From positions 1-64,000 of the forward strand of contig NZ_CCYH01000021.1 in the NCBI RefSeq assembly GCF_000820765.1: a stretch of DNA of 64,000 bases, read 5' to 3'. The position numbers were made by a program, and so were the translations under genes. Below are positions 61,668-64,000 of this stretch, in pieces; the stretch's first letter is position 1, and each line of letters begins with the position of its first letter. Below the pieces are notes generated by a model, which had not been told where the DNA came from, did no database searches, and worked only from the letters and a program-made list of their open reading frames with translations. The stretch is from Candidatus Soleaferrea massiliensis AP7 (GTDB lineage Bacteria > Bacillota > Clostridia > Oscillospirales > Ruminococcaceae).

Positions 61668-63754
61668 GTGGACAATCAAACAAACGTACCCAATAGGTTG
61701 ATCGATGAAAAATCTCCGTACCTGCTACAGCATGCGTATAACCCGGTGCAGTGGTATGCGTGGGGAGAGGAAGCGTTCGAGAAGGCAAGGCTTGAAGACA
61801 AGCCGGTCTTCCTATCTATTGGGTATAGCTGACCTGTCCGCAATGATGTACCTGTCACTGGTGCCATGTCATGGCACACGAATCATTTGAGGACAGTGAA
61901 ATTGCAGAGATTTTAAACCGGGACTACATCAGCATCAAGGTCGACCGGGAGGAGCGCCCGGATGTCGATGCGGTGTATATGGCGGTTTGCCAGGCCATGA
62001 CCGGTTCGGGCGGATGGCCGCTGACCATCCTGATGACTCCGCAGCAGAAGCCGTTCTTCGCCGGAACCTACCTGCCGAAGACCAGCCGCCGCGGCATGGC
62101 GGGGCTGACTGAGCTGCTCGAGCGGGTCGCGCAGATGTGGCGCACAGAACGGGACGCGCTGCTGGACGCATCCGAACAGGCGGTGGATTATCTTCAAAGG
62201 GAGATGCAGCAGCAGTCCGATGCCGTGCGGCCGGACCGGTCGCTTGTGCGCCGCGCGGCCGGGATGTTTGCGCGCAGCTATGACGGACAGCACGGCGGCT
62301 TCGGCGGCGCGCCGAAGTTCCCGACGCCGCACAACCTGCTGTTCCTGATGCGGTATGCGCAGCTGGAACAGGACGAGTCCGCGCGCCATATGGCGGAGCA
62401 CACCCTGACGCAGATGGCGCGCGGCGGCATCTTTGACCAGATCGGCGGCGGATTTTCCCGCTATTCGACCGACCGGATATGGCTCGCGCCGCATTTTGAA
62501 AAGATGCTGTACGACAACGCGCTATTGAGTACAGCCTATCTGGAAGCGTACCGCCTGACTGGAAACCGGTACTATCAAAGGATTGCGGAACGCACCATCG
62601 GCTATGTACTGCGGGAGCTGACTCATGAGGACGGCGGCTTCTTCTGTGGTCAGGATGCCGACAGCGAAGGCGTCGAGGGGAAATACTATGTCTTCACACC
62701 CGAAGAGGTGGTTTCCGTATTGGGAAAGGACGACGGACAGCGGTTCTGCGATTGGTTCGGCATCACGAAGCAGGGGAACTTCGAAGGGAAGAGCATCCCG
62801 AATCTGCTTGATAATCCCAGATTTGAAGAAGAACCCGAAGAAATCGTCAGGATGTGCGGACGGATGCGGGAATACCGCGTCACGCGCACGAAGCTTCATC
62901 TGGACGACAAGGTGCTGACCTCGTGGAACGCCCTGATGATCCTTGCGCTTGCCAAGGCCGCACAGGTCCTGGGGGATGCGCCGTATCTGCAGGCTGCGGA
63001 GCGGGCGGACAAGTTTTTACAAAAGAATTTGACCGATACATCCGGCAGGCTGTATATTCGGTGGCGGGACGGCGAAGCTGCGCATCCAGGCCAGCTTGAG
63101 GACTACGCGTTCTATGCGCTCGCGCTGCTGGAGCTCTACGGAGCGACGCTGGATGCCCATTATCTTCTGCGTGCCGAGCGTTTATCCCAGCAGATGATTG
63201 CGTATTTTCTGGACGAGGAGCACGGCGGATATTATCTCTATGCTTCGAATGCGGAGCAGCTCATCAGCCGTCCGAAAGAGTCCTATGACGGTGCGCTCCC
63301 ATCCGGAAACGCCGCAGCCGGCATGGTGCTGGCTCGGCTCGCGCAGCTGACCGGAAAGACGCATTGGATCGAGCAGAGCGACCGGCAGCTGCAGTTTCTG
63401 GCCGGCGCCGCGAGATCCTACCCGATCCAGCACAGCTTCGGCGTACTGGCCATAACGGCGGATGTTTACGATTCGGCCGAGCTGGTCTGCGTTTCCGCTG
63501 GACGGGATGTGCCCAAAGAACTGCTCAAGCTGCTGGAAAGGATAACAGTCCCCAATCTGGCGGTGGTGTTTAAATCATCTGAAAATGCGTCAATCCTTGA
63601 GGAAGCGGCGCCGTACACTGCGGACTATCCGATCCCGGAGCATGGGGCACGCTATTACCTCTGCAGGAATGGTTCTTGCTCATCACCGACGCAGAGCCTG
63701 ACGGAGATTGAGAGGCTGTTGTCCGAATCAACAAAGCGGGCGGAGAATCTTTGA
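61668..63754 (+). pseudogene. Thioredoxin-domain DUF255 protein (YyaL/SPATA20-like), frameshifted
   Basis: The family has an N-terminal thioredoxin-like domain with a CHWC active site and a large helical barrel of the six-hairpin glycosidase type; its function is not settled. Here a GTG start at 61668 (seven bases after AAAGGAGG) opens [19 protein letters not shown] and runs to FLSIGYS, then meets TGA. A 20-base insertion (61830-61849) separates this from TCHWCHVMAHESFED, which continues in another frame to 63754 (DPGSG-like GSGGWPL, FGGAPKFPTP, SFGVLAIT). Removing the 20 bases restores one frame of about 689 codons, the normal length. No in-frame start would rescue CHWC, so it is a pseudogene or a sequence error. 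Confidence 0.88.
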
Positions 63755-63886
63755 GAACGACACGGGACTTCGTGTGAGTTCTCTGAGGATTCAGTACGGA
63801 AACGACGGTATCGCCGGAGGACCTTATGAGCCGTTTATGATACAGGGCTATTCGTTTCTGTATGGGTAAATGGCAGCCATACAAAA

Positions 63887-63928
63887 AAACGGCAGGAAGT
63901 CTTTTGAGCAGCTTCCCGCCGGTTTTTT
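63887..63928 (+). terminator. Terminator downstream of the DUF255 gene
   Basis: Imperfect arms AAACGGCAGGAAG and CTTCCCGCCGGTTT followed by six T residues, about 130 bases after the stop. The last 70 bases of the window show nothing. Confidence 0.78.
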
Positions 63929-64000
63929 GTATTTTGATGACGACATGGGTTATAAAAACGCGACGCGCGCTATGCAAAGGATATCAGGGATTAAACACTC

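Noticed and set aside
1..64000. An intact prophage or integrated element
   Set aside because: Apart from the holin-lysin pair there are no phage structural, integrase, portal or terminase genes, and no att-like duplications or tRNA genes were seen.

Overview
The window is a chromosomal segment of an anaerobic, Gram-positive Clostridia-type bacterium, most likely of the Oscillospiraceae/Ruminococcaceae kind. This is inferred from fairly high GC, AGGAGG-type ribosome binding sites, sigma-A promoters (TTGACA-17-TATAAT), frequent GTG/TTG starts, dockerin proteins, a CooS-type carbon monoxide dehydrogenase with an Rrf2 regulator, a flavodiiron protein and a Gram-positive surface proteome. I see no rRNA, tRNA, CRISPR array, transposase or intact phage.

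Layout. 1-6.4 kb: the end of a secreted F5/8C-Fn3-dockerin protein, an SH3b amidase, a small secreted protein, a GNAT acetyltransferase, and a holin plus SPOR-amidase lysis pair. 7-19 kb: an HD-GYP response regulator, a 1627-residue protein of about 15 SpaA-like repeats with no visible signal peptide or anchor, a D,D-carboxypeptidase and a membrane-anchored subtilisin. 19.5-24 kb: a zinc macrodomain hydrolase, sodA divergent from tspO plus a tiny Cys-rich gene, and rtcB. 24.4-33.4 kb: a MarR-MATE operon, two WYL regulators with an SDR (and the remnant of a third WYL copy), two paralogous lipoproteins and a membrane protein of unknown function. 33.8-44.7 kb: an extracellular carbohydrate and cell-wall cluster holding a GHL10 lipoprotein, a dockerin-Big2-GHL10 protein, a dockerin-Big2-amidase protein and a GH53 endo-galactanase.

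44.8-53 kb: a small membrane protein, a flavodiiron protein, an ABC exporter, a VanY-like peptidase with a strong promoter and palindromic operator, and a PII-like protein overlapping a CPA2 antiporter. 53-56.3 kb: a membrane GGDEF-Cache-GGDEF-EAL protein. 56.3-57.1 kb: a palindrome-rich non-coding repeat region. 57.1-61.3 kb: an Rrf2-CooS-CooF-FAD/NAD oxidoreductase operon. The window ends with a DUF255 (YyaL/SPATA20-like) gene broken by a 20-bp insertion.

Themes are cell-envelope remodelling (four amidases or amidase-fusions, two D,D-carboxypeptidases), surface display, cyclic-di-GMP turnover and oxygen/CO redox handling. The observations I rate highest are the CooS-like protein, whose catalytic lysine position is glutamine while all metal ligands remain; the 21-bp motif shared by the rrf2 and cooS upstream regions; the giant signal-less SpaA-repeat protein; and the dockerin/GHL10/amidase cluster with a 630-bp duplicated cassette.
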